This document shows, in pieces, positions 33,122 through 43,360 of a DNA stretch of 64,000 nucleotides. The stretch is from Eublepharis macularius. Lineage: Eukaryota; Chordata; Lepidosauria; Squamata; Eublepharidae. Both the position numbers and the translations under genes were made by a program. How positions within the stretch are numbered: the first letter of the stretch is position 1; every line of letters begins with the position of its first letter. The notes under the pieces were generated by a model. The model had not been told where the DNA came from. It ran no database searches and saw only the letters and a list, made by a program, of their open reading frames with translations. The stretch is taken from assembly GCF_028583425.1 (NCBI RefSeq), contig NC_072801.1, positions 64,867,766 to 64,931,765 on the forward strand, given 5' to 3'.

Positions 33122-33668
33122 GCCGAGAGTCTCTCTACACAAGACCTCTTACATGAGGACACTCAAGTGTAGGGAGACACAATGTTAACCGGGAAGTGTA
33201 GTACAGAAAGACAGAGCCAAATGCTCTGTCAGTTTCACCTCTCTACAGGGAGCCCGCAGAGATCACTCCTGAGAGGATTTGCTAATTTGACAGAGCCTTG
33301 GGGGAGACAAAGATAAAATTAACAATCTCTCTCGGGAGCGATCTCTGCAGGCTCCGTGTAGAGGTGAGACTGAGAGCCAAACTACAAGTGACGTCTTACA
33401 CAGGTTGGACACTAGTCGGCTTCCCTCAAGTTTTGATGGGAAATGTAGGCATCCTGGTCTTGCAGCTGTAACGGAGAGCCAAGCTGTAAAACCAGGGCGC
33501 CTACATTTCCCATCAAAACTTGAGGGAAGCTGACAAGTGTCCAACCTGTGTAAGACGTCACTTGTAGTTTGGCTCTGACAGAGCTTTTAGCTCTGTCTCT
33601 CTTCCTGGCTAACACTGAGTCTCCCTACATTTGAGCGTTCTCGTATAAGATGTCTCATGTACAGAGAC
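33122..33668. repeat. Nested foldback repeats in the FIIND intron
   Basis: Three inverted-repeat layers: outer arms with cactcaagtgtagggagac (near 33170) and its diverged reverse complement (near 33620); a second pair caccctctctac-like / gtagaggtgagac at 33231-33370; and an inner palindromic MITE 33374-33576 ending agagccaaactac / gtagtttggctct. They look like successive insertions of related MITEs. They sit between two short FIIND exons. Confidence 0.65.
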
Positions 33669-34325
33669 TATTAGTCTCTTCTCTTCTCCAATGGTAGAAA
33701 ATAATCACCAAATCCAATTCAATTACATTTTTGGAATGTATATTAGCCATTAAACAATTTTGCTCAAAAACAGAGTCCTCCAGTAGTCTCCTCTGGCAAC
33801 AATATATTAATAATTCATACTGTGATAGCTCAAATAAGCTCAACATTTTAATTTAATCTGTGAGGTATAAAATAAAATTCTATAAAATAATGTGCTAGTG
33901 TGTTTGCTCTGTTAGTTTAAATGATCCTGGCGAAAACTGTTGAATGAACGCCATGCAGCTGTGACAGTTTTGGGGCCTGAGTTTTATTAAGGTCTCTGAT
34001 GCTGGAATTATTGAAGGATTGCAACGCCTTGTCTTGGGGCTAGACAGAAAAACAGGCTTTTAACTTTTGTGTTTAGGAGTTCGGTGAATGGTTCTTCCTT
34101 ACTGCGCCTTCTTTGATGTGTGTGTCGGCAAAGCAGCCTGAATCCTTTGGACCCATTAAACCATTTTGGTCTCTTTTGAAAGAAATGTTCTGAATTATAC
34201 TGTTTTCAGAGAACTCACGTAATTTGTAGAGAAACTTTCCTTTGAAGGTTTGTAAACAAAGATTAGGATTGGGCAGCCTGAGAAAAACTGAGGCCTTTCC
34301 CCCTTTTCTCTGTTGTGACATGCAG

Positions 34326-34549
34326 AATTCACCTCCCCAAGGCAGGCACCTTCCTGTGCTCAGTTACCGAACTCAAGTTTGAGGTGAAGGCGGCCGTGAC
34401 TCTTGAATATGCATTTCGTTCCTGGGATCAGCACCTGAGCAAGGCCGTGATGCAGACATGGATGGTGGCTGGTCCGTTGTTTGACATCCGAGCAGATGCT
34501 GAAGAGAAAGTGGCAGCTGTTCACCTCCCTCATTTTTTGTGTCTCGGAG
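34326..34549 (+). CDS. FIIND, ZU5 subdomain main exon
   Basis: The exon is 224 nt, phase 2 to phase 1, acceptor gacatgcag, donor gtagga. It contains IHLPKAGTFLCSVTELKFEV and HLPHFLCLGG, both near copies of human CARD8 ZU5 motifs (LPEAGVFLCSVTELRFEV and HLPHFVCLGG as I recall them). Between them, GPLFDIRADAEEKVAAV matches the CARD8 GPLLDIKAEPGAVAAV segment. The ZU5 subdomain packs on UPA and stays bound non-covalently after autoproteolysis, the state held by DPP8/9 in mammals. This is one of the most secure identifications in the window. Confidence 0.97.
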
Positions 34550-37223
34550 GTAGGACACTCTTGGGAACAAACATAGGTCGTAAAATGGGTTATCATAATG
34601 CATTTTTTTTAAAGACAGATTGACTGTGCAGTTCATGGCCAGATATACCTCTCAGCCCATTTTCTCTCCCTCTACTGGGGAGCAGACACTAGGTGGCAGC
34701 CCGAGGACCATAGTTGGCACACAGGAACCTATGGGAAGAGATGGTGCTTTAGATATGCCAGTCCTAGGCTTAACGGGTCAAAAACAACTCCTTGAATTGG
34801 ACTTGGAAACAAAGTGGCAGCCAAGGTAACTGCTTTTAAGATAAAGGAGTTACCTTCCTATCTGTTAGTGTAAGCCTGTACTGGAAAAAGGGTTTGGGGC
34901 ATAGAATCTAAGTCTGATTAATAGACTGCAGATACATAGATAGACCAGACTAGCAGATAACTGAGCTGTACCTACGGTTGTATCAATTTGCATGTTTAGC
35001 AAAGGCCCATGGGGCATGTCTATAAAAAAAAAGAGGTCACCATGACTAAGAGGAGTGGTGTTATACAGGACTAGGCTAGCTAGAAATAAAAGAGAGAAAA
35101 AGGGCTGAAGTGGCTTCTTTTTGGAGGACAAAGCTTGTTTCCAAGCTTTATTGTTAAGAAAATCATAGAGCTTAATCTGCTAGCTGGAAGAACTGAACCC
35201 TTCTGCTTGGAAGAACTGTGGTAACTGACAAGAGCTGAAGAAGCAAGGAAGAGCAAAGGACAGGAATTGCTGGCAGTTGAACTCGTTGGTGCTTTGAGAC
35301 CAGCACCCTAGTACAGAGCTGCCCCACTTCATCTTGCTAGGAGAAAAGGGGAACTGCTCCTAGGGCAACAAGCAAGCTCCAGGATTCAGACAGCATCTTC
35401 ACGAACAGAGTCCTGCTGTGGCAAGGCCTTTTGGATATTTCAGACGCTGTTCCAGGCCTAGCCTCTGGCCAAATCCACAGAACTGTCTTATGTACTTTGC
35501 CAAGGGATTGGGAGTAGGAATTCGTGCTGGGGTCGCTGGTTATTGATCGAGTATTGATAATTTTGGAAATGTCTCATAGTTGGGTTTAAATAAATTGCAT
35601 TTATATTTTGAATTGGTAAACATTGAACCTGGTCCTCTTGACTCGGGGGGGGGGTTACATTAGTCCCTAATGATAATCAGGCTTCTGCATTCTGAACGAG
35701 CTGTTGTTTCTGGGATGCCTTCAAGGGCAGATCAACATAGAGCGTAGAACAACAATCCCGCTGCAAGGTTACAGAAGCACAGCTCAGCATGGCCCTTTTG
35801 GCTGTGTCTGAGCAAGGGCTGGCAAAACAGCTGTAGTCTTGGCTGCATCAACCTGTGTTTCAAAAACACCCCAGAGGTCTAAAGCTGTTCTGCAGGTATT
35901 AACTCCACTCTATCCACTAGATAGATGCAGTCCCTCTAAAACATCAGCTCAGACACAAGAAAATCAAAGTACCGCCATCTGCTTCATCCATGGGTCATTA
36001 AAACAGAGATAGGTGCCAGATGGGCAGAGCACCTAGGCATACCTAGATGAAGCCAACGGCACCAGTGCAGGTGCGGGGGGGAGGGGGGGAGAGGTTCAAG
36101 GCAGGCTGAGGCCAGATTGGCCATGGCAGATGGCAGCCCCTGTAGGCGCCACTATCACGCAAAGGCAGCCACCACAAGCGGAACCAGCAAAGTCCTCTTT
36201 CAAAACTCTTCCTTCTTTGTATTGGGGAACAGGTGGGAGGGGAAAGGCAGGCCAGCTGGGCAGGCACCCAGTCATGCAATACTTCTGCTCTTATGTTGCC
36301 AGGAAGAATGGAGATGACCAGGGCTTTTTTCTGGGAAAAGAGGTAGAGGAACTCAGTGGGTTGCCCTCGGAGAAAATGGTCACATGGCTAGTTGGCCCCG
36401 GCCCCTGATCTCCAGACAGAGGGCAATCTCAACTCCCCTGTCTGGAGATCAGGGGGCGGGGCCACCAGCCATGTGACCATTTTCAAGAGGTTCTGGAACT
36501 CTGTTCCACCACATTCCTGCTGAAAAAAAGCCCTGGAGATGACGCAATGAGGAAAGAGGAGCAGCAGTGATGGCAGATGACGGGATGACTCATTCAGCAC
36601 TCTAGTCTCTGCGACTGCGAAGGACAGCAGCATCTGCCTGCCCACCTCACCCAGCCGCTGTTAATGATGGTTGTTCTCAAAAACCAAAGAGCAAGAAGGC
36701 TGGAGGAGGGAGGGATGGAAGCAAGCAAGCAGGCAAGTGTGAGCTTGCTTGCCCTTCCCTTTACTTCACCCTTCTTCCTGCCTCTGCTCATGGGCTCTCT
36801 TGCCTGGCCCACCATGGCTCTGCTACCCAGAGGGAGGGAGGGAGCCCAGGAGCCCAATGGCTGTATACCTACCCAGCTCCATTTGCAGCGCCTCTGCATC
36901 ACTCAGCTCATGTGAGGGGGGGGGTGCTGTTTGCCTATGATGTTGAAAGCCTTTCGGCAGTCCCTGCAGGTGTGCTGTGACCCAGAATGAGAGATTGAGA
37001 AATCTAGATTCCCTTCACATAGCCCCCCTTCTATCATTATACTAGACTAGACCTCTACATCGTGTCTTCATCTGTGGGAAAGAAGTCCTGGCTTCTGACT
37101 CATCCTAAATTCACTTTCATAGACACCAGGACAGAGGGAAACTGCTCCACCATCAATTTCCAATAATAAGGTTGTTTTTAAAAAGCAGATGAGAACCTTT
37201 CTTTCTTAACCACTTGCTCCTAG
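34550..37223. other. Intron within the FIIND (ZU5 exons)
   Basis: No exon seen. It contains the MITE at 36319-36535. A stretch at about 34864-35658 starts tgttagtg and ends ttaca after a poly-G tract with an aataaattgcattt signal nearby, so it could be a decayed solo LTR. No target duplication was found and I do not claim it. Confidence 0.45.
36319..36535. mobile_element. hAT MITE with CAGGGCTTTTTTCTG ends, copy 3
   Basis: Perfect 8-bp duplication GAGATGAC (36311-36318 and 36536-36543). Ends cagggcttttttctg / ctgaaaaaaagccctg. Confidence 0.92.
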
Positions 37224-37477
37224 GGAGAAAAACAGATGAGTCCCAGATGAAAATCGCCCATTTTACTGATGTGGGGATGACCCTGGAGAAACCAGTGCAG
37301 GTGACCCCGTTTCATGCTGTGTTGGAGAATCCCAAATTCTCTTTGCTGGGAGTGTTAATCAAACCGATCTACGATAAGCTCTTCCGTGTGCATGCCGTGG
37401 TGCTGCTTTATCAGGCCTACAAGAGGATCACGGCGCTTAACCTCTACTTGATTCCCAATGACTCTTCCTTGATACAG
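37224..37477 (+). CDS. FIIND, end of ZU5 with autoprocessing site and start of UPA
   Basis: The exon is 254 nt, phase 1 to phase 0, acceptor ctcctag, donor gtgaga. It encodes KIAHFTDVGMTLEKP, then VTPFHAVLENPKFSLLG. The Phe-Ser pair (codons at 37337 and 37340) sits exactly at the self-cleavage site of CARD8 (SFSPMG) and NLRP1. The His of AHF (codon at 37259) lies 27 residues before the Ser, the same spacing as the catalytic His/Ser pair in human NLRP1 (1186/1213) and CARD8 (270/297). Autoprocessing is therefore predicted to be intact. The rest starts the UPA fold (LLYQAYKRITALNLYLIPND). Confidence 0.97.
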
Positions 37478-37611
37478 GTGAGAAGTGACAAGAGTGGCTG
37501 CAGCCCCCCTCCTGCAGAGTAATCGTAGGTAGAATGCAGGCTGGGGAGAGGGGCTGCTAAGATGGCTCTTGCATCACCTTGCCAGACCTCCTGGGGCTCA
37601 ATTTATTTCCA

Positions 37612-38225
37612 AAACTTTTTTTTTTTATTTCAGACAATAAACTTAAACATATACACAGTAAATATAACTACTTCATATAATGATCTAAATGATATTTCTT
37701 TAATCATCAACTACTTCAATCATCCAAAATCATCGAGGTCATATATAGACCTAACCATAGCATCTAAATCATATATATCAAGTCAAATGGTCACTAGTTA
37801 AATCATATACCTATACTTGCCCATATATATTCCCTGCTTTCCACTTTTATTTAAATATCCTTCCGTCTTTTATCATATTTAATATTCATTGTTCTTAATT
37901 ATTCTTAGTTTTCAGCTGCATGATCAAAAATACTTTCCATTTTTCCTGAAATTCTAAAATTGGCCTATAGTGTGTATAAGATGTTAATTTTGCTATTGAT
38001 GCTTATTCATGTAGCTTATTCTTCCATTCTGTCAAATCTGGACATCGTTCTGACTTCCATTTTGCTGCATATACTTCTCTTGCCGCAGGCACCACATATT
38101 TAAACAATTGGCTATGTATTTTTGTAGTATTACTTGGTAAAATATTTAATAACATATTTTGGGGGTTCATCACAAACCGAACCTTTATATCGTTTGCATT
38201 TCTTCATGGTAAGCAACTGCTTTAG
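37612..38225 (-). mobile_element. L1-type LINE 3' end
   Basis: AT-rich. The minus strand shows the end of an L1 ORF2-like frame (FQEKWKVFLI motif from near 37,950) and a 3' untranslated tail that, on the + strand, appears as the (t)n run at 37616. 5' truncated. Confidence 0.55.
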
Positions 38226-38384
38226 ACAGTCAAGGGGATTATTGAACTGCATGATTTTGCTCTGAATTTTCTACCCCTGTGAAGGGGGAACCAAGCCCTT
38301 GCCTTGCAGCCACCAGCCCAGACTCTCTTTGTGTAAAACAATCCAGGTTGTCTGGTTTCACAACCTGATTAATCAAAAAACAAA

Positions 38385-39170
38385 ACAGTGGTAATAGCCA
38401 GCAAATGGAAAGGAGAATGCCCGACCAGGGAAATCTGGAAGGACAAAATGTCAGAATATGCGGTGATGGCAAAATTGACGAATTACATCAATAGAAGAAA
38501 GAAAGAATTTGAAGAAAAATGTGGAAAATATTTTGCTTATAATGGATAAAATTTATAAGACATCTTAGTCCTCTAAATTTGAAAATTATTGCATACTGAT
38601 ATAATTCATAATTTGATTGTAAGACAATTAGTTATATTAAGATAATTGGAAGAATAGACTATATAACATTGAAATATTGGCAAAAAGTCAACATTGTTAT
38701 TGTTAAGTATAGTATAAGTAATATAAGTAAAAGGTAATGATAAATATAGGGGAAATAAGGATTTTTTTTCATTTTTAAGATGAGTAGAAATAGGTCAGAA
38801 TCTTCAATAATACTTTATCTTAATACTCTTAAAGGCTATGACAATCAGTTACATTAAGTAATAAGCAATTATTGTTAATAATTGTCTTTTTCTTAATTAT
38901 TATTACTAAATAACAAGTAGAAATGGGTTTGACTTTTGTATGGGTTGTTTATACGGAAAATATACTAAATAGGCTTAATTATTATTCTAATCACTATTTT
39001 AATATCTATAAAAGTTATAATTTTATATCCTGTATTTTAACAATCCTTGTAGCACAGTTTTATATTTGCCTTCCTTGCCTCCTTTTTCTCCCCTTCTTTT
39101 CTGTGTTCCCTTTTTGTTTTAATAACATTTTAAAAATAATTTAAAGAAAACCACAATAGTATTGCATTGC
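38385..39170 (+). mobile_element. L1-type LINE 3' end, opposite orientation
   Basis: The + strand encodes ASKWKGECPTREIWKDKMSE and MAKLTNYINRRKKEFEEK, the typical C-terminus of reptile L1 ORF2, followed by an AT-rich 3' untranslated region. Together with 37612-38225 it makes a tail-out inverted pair within the UPA intron. Confidence 0.7.
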
Positions 39171-39222
39171 ACTTTTTCTCCATTTCTGTCTTGGTGAGAA
39201 ATGCCCATTTCCCTCTAAACAG

Positions 39223-39351
39223 GCAATCAAAGATGAAGAGGAGAAGTTCCACTCAGTGCTGGTGCGGAAACCCCCTCAAACAAAGAAGTCCCTGCATTAC
39301 GGCTCCTTCTATACAGTATTCAGTTCAGCAGACCTCCAGATAAGCCCACAG
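39223..39351 (+). CDS. FIIND, UPA subdomain second exon
   Basis: The exon is 129 nt, phase 0 to phase 0, acceptor ctctaaacag, donor gtaggc. It encodes AIKDEEEKFHSVLVRKPPQT, then SLHYGSFYTVFSSADLQISPQ. This follows the CARD8/NLRP1 UPA pattern of an AI-x-D-x-E-x-KF helix, a KPP turn, then a Tyr-Thr-Val strand. UPA is released together with the terminal CARD and seeds oligomers in the mammalian proteins. Confidence 0.94.
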
Positions 39352-40006
39352 GTAGGCGCATCATCTTGAAAATACTTACGCACCATTGCAATGAACTGTG
39401 TTTGTAACTGTCTTCTGTTGATTGTAATCACAGTATTCCAGCTCTTACATAGAATTTAGGAAGAAACTGTGGGCTTGGAGGAGCTGATGGTTGATGAATT
39501 CTTAATGAATAGCACGATGAGTGTGATTGCACTGCAAAAGTGAGGTACAGAATCCAGCATTCTGAAAATTTCAGCATAGATCAGCTCAGAGCTAGCCTTG
39601 AAGTTAGCCTTGAAAGTTTTGGTCAATTTCCTGTGAAATGTCTGGGAGCATCACTGAAGCCAATTTGGCTGTGGGCCTTCTCAGTGACATGACAGGGGGA
39701 CCATTCTGTGCCTTGGAACGCTGCTTTGCTCTTTCTAGATGTTATTACTAACATGTATTATTAAGGTAACATGCACACGGTGCTTTCCAGAGTAACATCA
39801 ACCAAAATAAAACGTAGTCCCTACACTGAGAAGTATAATCCAAATTCCAACAGTGGGCGGGATGGGAGAAGCTGGGGGATAACAAGAGTTGGATGTGAAT
39901 AAATGCAGTTATACATAACCACAAGAACTCCCCAAGTACTAAGAGTGGCCTCTTGATTAACAATTAGTTGGTTTATTGTCGAAGGCTTTCACGGCCGGAG
40001 AACGAT

Positions 40007-40219
40007 GGTTGTTGGGGGTTTTCCGGGCTGTATTGCCGTGGTCTTGGCATTGTAGTTCCTGACGTTTCGCCAGCAGCTGTGGCTGGCATCTTCAGAGGTG
40101 TAGCACCAAAAGACTTTTGGTGCTACACCTCTGAAGATGCCAGCCACAGCTGCTGGCGAAACGTCAGGAACTACAATGCCAAGACCACGGCAATACAGCC
40201 CGGAAAACCCCCAACAACC
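40007..40219. mobile_element. Palindromic Penelope-derived insertion with hammerhead ribozyme cores
   Basis: Two almost perfect arms (from tggttgttgggggttttccg to the centre near 40112, and back). The flanks share about 13 bp (aattagttggttt before 39976 and after 40219), consistent with a target duplication. Right arm: ctgaaga (40131-40137), a 6-bp stem gccagc/gctggc (40139-40144 and 40152-40157), gaaac (40158-40162), gtc (40163-40165), and cct/agg closing helix I. This is the minimal hammerhead layout known from terminal repeats of Penelope-like elements. The left arm carries the same on the minus strand. It is non-coding. Confidence 0.8.
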
Positions 40220-40287
40220 AATTAGTTGGTTTGTTCTTTTGTGCTCTGTATTCCTCCCTAACTTGATGTTTTCCAACTCTGTATCAG

Positions 40288-40426
40288 GAACTGGAGTTTA
40301 CTTACAAAAACCCTAGACAGCTGCAGTCCTTTGTGGAAGTCCGTATCAGAAACACAGAGAGAGTCCATCTCAGTATGAAAAAGAAGAAAAAAGATTTCTC
40401 TGTCTGGGATACTTTGCTAGAACCAG
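40288..40426 (+). CDS. FIIND, UPA subdomain third exon
   Basis: The exon is 139 nt, phase 0 to phase 1, acceptor gtatcag, donor gtatct. It encodes ELEFTYKNPRQLQSFVEVRI, then RVHLSMKKKKKDFSVWDTLLEP, matching the last UPA strands (ELELCYRSPGE and VWEALVKPGD of NLRP1). A run of five Lys lies in the loop before VWD. A palindromic Penelope-derived insertion ends only about 70 bp upstream of the acceptor. Confidence 0.93.
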
Positions 40427-41060
40427 GTATCTCTTGTAACTTAGGGCAGCCTTGCGCATTAAGTCCACAATATTACACATTCACAAGTATATTGGCATGT
40501 ATATGATAGTGATTTATTGAAGTTACTCTCCTGAACAGAAAGGTAAAGATGTTCCTGTTCAGTTACCTGATGATGAGCTATGTTCACCATGAGTAACCAA
40601 GAGAGTGGCTATTTGTAAGCTTGGGTGCAATTCCTGGTTCAGCCAGTGCTTTCTGTGTGAGATGAGGGAGATTTTTTGACACAGACTCTCTCAGGCTCCA
40701 CAAAGTTTGCCCAATTTTCCCAGAACAAAGACTTTCTCTCAGCACACTGACTAAAAACTGCAGTTCACTCTACCCCCTAGGGTACAGCTACCATCCAGTC
40801 AGAGCAGACTTCATTCACCCATCCACCACCACCACCCTTTGAGGTCTACGGCAAGGTACTGCCTCAAGGCAGTGCCCGTTCCCACTCAGTGGCATGAGTA
40901 AAAGAAATTTCAAAATGGGGCACATTGGCAAAAATATTGGGAAGAAACAACGTAGTGCAAGGTCAGATCCATATATTTGCCCTATATAAAAGATATTTGT
41001 AGGGCAGCACACACCTTTCATTGCGATCTGCTCACATTTGCTCATGATCTCCAAGTAATT

Positions 41061-41271
41061 AGTGTTGCCCACTCCAGGTGGGGAAATTCCTGCAGATTTG
41101 GGGGCTGGAGCTTTGGGAGGGTGGGGTTTGGGGAGGGACTTCAGCTGGGTATAATGCCATACAGCCCACCTTCTAAGGCACTCATTTTCTACAGGGGAAC
41201 TGATCTCTGTCACCTGAACATCAGTTTAATCCCAGGAGATCTCCAGCCATCACCTGGAGGTTGGCAACCAT
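41061..41271. mobile_element. MITE of the gttgcc / ggcaac family
   Basis: Begins gttgcccactccaggtgg and ends cctggaggttggcaacca. Internal gagggacttcagctgggtataatgcc and ggggaactgatctctgtcacc match 445-658. No exon. Confidence 0.75.
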
Positions 41272-41486
41272 ACATGGAATGAAGTAGCCTTCACATAGGG
41301 GCTATAACAGATTCAGTACTGATGTTCAGATTCAAACACTTCTTGGATATATTCAAGGTTAACTTAGAAAAAACAGTATTAAGAGCACTTGCTGTGATTG
41401 CATCTCATAATCATAAAACACAGGGAGGAAGGGGAAGGGTGCCATTCCTAAAAATGCCCCTTGGCCTTTGTAAGTTGGAGACATAT

Positions 41487-41745
41487 AGAATCATAGAGTC
41501 GTAGGGTTGGAAGGGATCTCCAGGGTCATCTAGTCCAACCCGCTGCACAATGCAGGACATTCACAACTATCTCCCACACACATACACACAGACACACACA
41601 CACACCCAGTGACCCTTACTCCATGCCCAGAAGATGGCAAAACACCGTTAGGAGCCCTAGCCGAACTGGCCTGGGGAAAATTCCTACCTGACCCCAAGGT
41701 GGTGATCAGCTTTACCCTGCGCATGTAAGAAGGGGCCATGAGAAC
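41487..41745 (-). mobile_element. CR1 LINE 3' fragment with (ac)n insertion
   Basis: Same family as 25483-25720 (agaatcatagagtcgtaggg, gatctccagggtcatctagt). It is interrupted by an (ac)n microsatellite at about 41574-41605. Confidence 0.7.
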
Positions 41746-41899
41746 TAAGCACTGATACAACCTTTCCTGCCCTCCCTCTCATGATCTGCCAATATGTAGC
41801 TGTTAGGTTACACTCCCCTGAAGGGGAGAGGCCTCAGTGTAAACAAAAATGTCTTGGAAGAAAATACTCCGGTCATTTTTCTTTTATTTTTTATCCTAG

Positions 41900-41998
41900 A
41901 GGACTTGTTGGTTACCACAGCCCCCACTGAATTAAAGCACAGTGAAGCGGCAATTCGGGTGGAATGGTGCTTCTCTCTCCTGGAAACTGGAGGAGAAG
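41900..41998 (+). CDS. UPA-CARD junction exon
   Basis: The exon is 99 nt, phase 1 to phase 1, acceptor ttatcctag, donor gtattg. It encodes DLLVTTAPTELKHSEAAIRV followed by EWCFSLLETGGE. It occupies the place of the variable linker between UPA and CARD in NLRP1 (PATTLIPPARIAV). The second half has no clear counterpart. Because the exon is symmetric, skipping it would keep the frame into the CARD. Confidence 0.85.
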
Positions 41999-43091
41999 GT
42001 ATTGACAATAACCCAGTAGTGGGGGATGGCGAGGGCTTTACATACTCCGGAAATTACCTATATATGCTGGAAATGTTATAAATTATCCAAAATAATATGG
42101 ATAACCTTAAGAAGTAGCCTGATGAGAGCGGAATGTCAAACACAAAAGGGGGAATGGGGGAGATCAGGCTATCCAAAGCCCCAAAAGTTTAGTAAATTGT
42201 GGAAAGAGCAGACCATGGGGGATGTCATGGAAATTCCAAATTGGGTGCCTAGATTTATTTTCACTTTCCTGTTTACTTTCTTCCTGCCTGGCATTCATCT
42301 CCTGAAAACCCTTCCCCCTACTGCTCATGTTTTAAGGAAATCCTCTGCTAGACACACATTGCTTCCCCCTCCCGTTTAGAAATGTCCAGCTGCCCTTCGA
42401 GCCAGTGGGCCACAGCAGAAGTGACATAAAATGCATAATATTTATTCCAGAACTCCAATGAGGGTGTTTTTTCTAGAAGATTGTTTTAACTTTAAATTTA
42501 ATCTTATATTAAATTTAAAATTATATTTGAACTTGAAAATGTTGGGGATTTGCACAAGGGCATCAGAAAGCCAAAAGAAAATCTGGTTCCTGACAGGATT
42601 CTGGCCTATAAATAACTCCCCTCCCTTTCCTGACAGTTGTTTTGCACATGTACCTATTAATTCTCTTTCCCTTCCAAGTGATAGTGGCTCTGTTTAGACC
42701 ACTGAGCAATCCTCTCGTGGCTTCTCAGAAATAAATGGTAAACCCTCCTAATCCATCAAGAAATTGTCAACCTCTGGGATGTTTGGAAGCCAGACTGTTT
42801 GGCTATTCACTAACCATGGAGTCTCACTTCATCCGTGGCTACTTGCAACATTAATTTGAACCAGGCTGACAGTATTACAAACCTATCAGTTTTATACTAT
42901 TGAAATCATCATCCATCTCCTGGGAACTGAAGTTAAGTGAGGTGATAAGAACTCTCTGTAGATAATCCCTGCCTACCTAGCCTCCCCTCACAAGTTATGA
43001 TTCTTGGGGCTCCAGGAAGGACGAAATGACTGAAAATCAGTTTAAATCTTTGGCAGGGGCATTTCCCTAGATTCCTTTCTTTCTCTGATAG

Positions 43092-43360
43092 GGCCTCAGG
43101 AGGAGCCACACTTCATTGACAAACACCGGGCCGAGCTGATCCAGAGGACGTCCACAGTGGAGGGGGTTCTGGATCTGCTGCACGGGACCATCCTAGATGA
43201 TGAGCAGTACGAAAGAATCGCTTCACGGGAGACAAACCAAGATAAAATGCGGGAGCTGTACAAGCTGGTGCCGAGCTGGGACCGTTCTTGCAAGGACCGG
43301 CTGTATGAGGCCTTGAAGGCCAAGAACAAGTTCCTTGTTCAAGATCTTGAAGGGAGATGA
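43092..43360 (+). CDS. Terminal CARD exon with stop codon
   Basis: The exon is 269 nt including TGA at 43358-43360, acceptor ctctgatag. It encodes HFIDKHRAELIQRTSTVEGVL, then DDEQYERIASRETNQDKMREL and SWDRSCKDRLYEALK, ending VQDLEGR. It is strikingly close to the human NLRP1 CARD ([42 protein letters not shown]), and closer to it than the array CARDs are. In NLRP1 this domain recruits ASC and caspase-1; the equivalent here presumably signals after release as UPA-CARD. It is the 3' coding end of the gene. Confidence 0.97.

Larger units (their letters stand above)
1..43360 (+). other. Gene model: p53 DNA-binding domain - six CARDs - FIIND - CARD, 5' partial
   Basis: Order of parts: p53 DNA-binding domain (5 exons), six CARD-like exons, a possible 42-nt linker, a Cys-rich linker, ZU5, UPA, terminal CARD. 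Every junction was checked by hand: all acceptors end in AG, all donors start with GT, and all phases agree. The exons listed here sum to 3369 nt (1123 codons including the stop) with no internal stop. The ZU5/UPA/CARD part resembles mammalian CARD8 and NLRP1, which autoprocess and are held by DPP8/9. The p53 part resembles TP53 exons 4-8. No NACHT, LRR, PYD or p53 tetramerisation exon was seen. One gene is the simplest reading because the phases fit and no p53 3' exons or new start exons are visible between 11.4 and 16.3 kb. Two adjacent genes, the first truncated, cannot be excluded without transcripts. Human TP53 and NLRP1 both lie on 17p13. Confidence 0.7.

Noticed and set aside
34864-35658. 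Solo LTR
   Set aside because: Only weak tg...ca-type ends and an AATAAA-like motif; no target duplication and no related copy in the window.
39968-40276. Two nearly identical open frames on opposite strands
   Set aside because: Explained by the palindromic Penelope-derived insertion; not genes.
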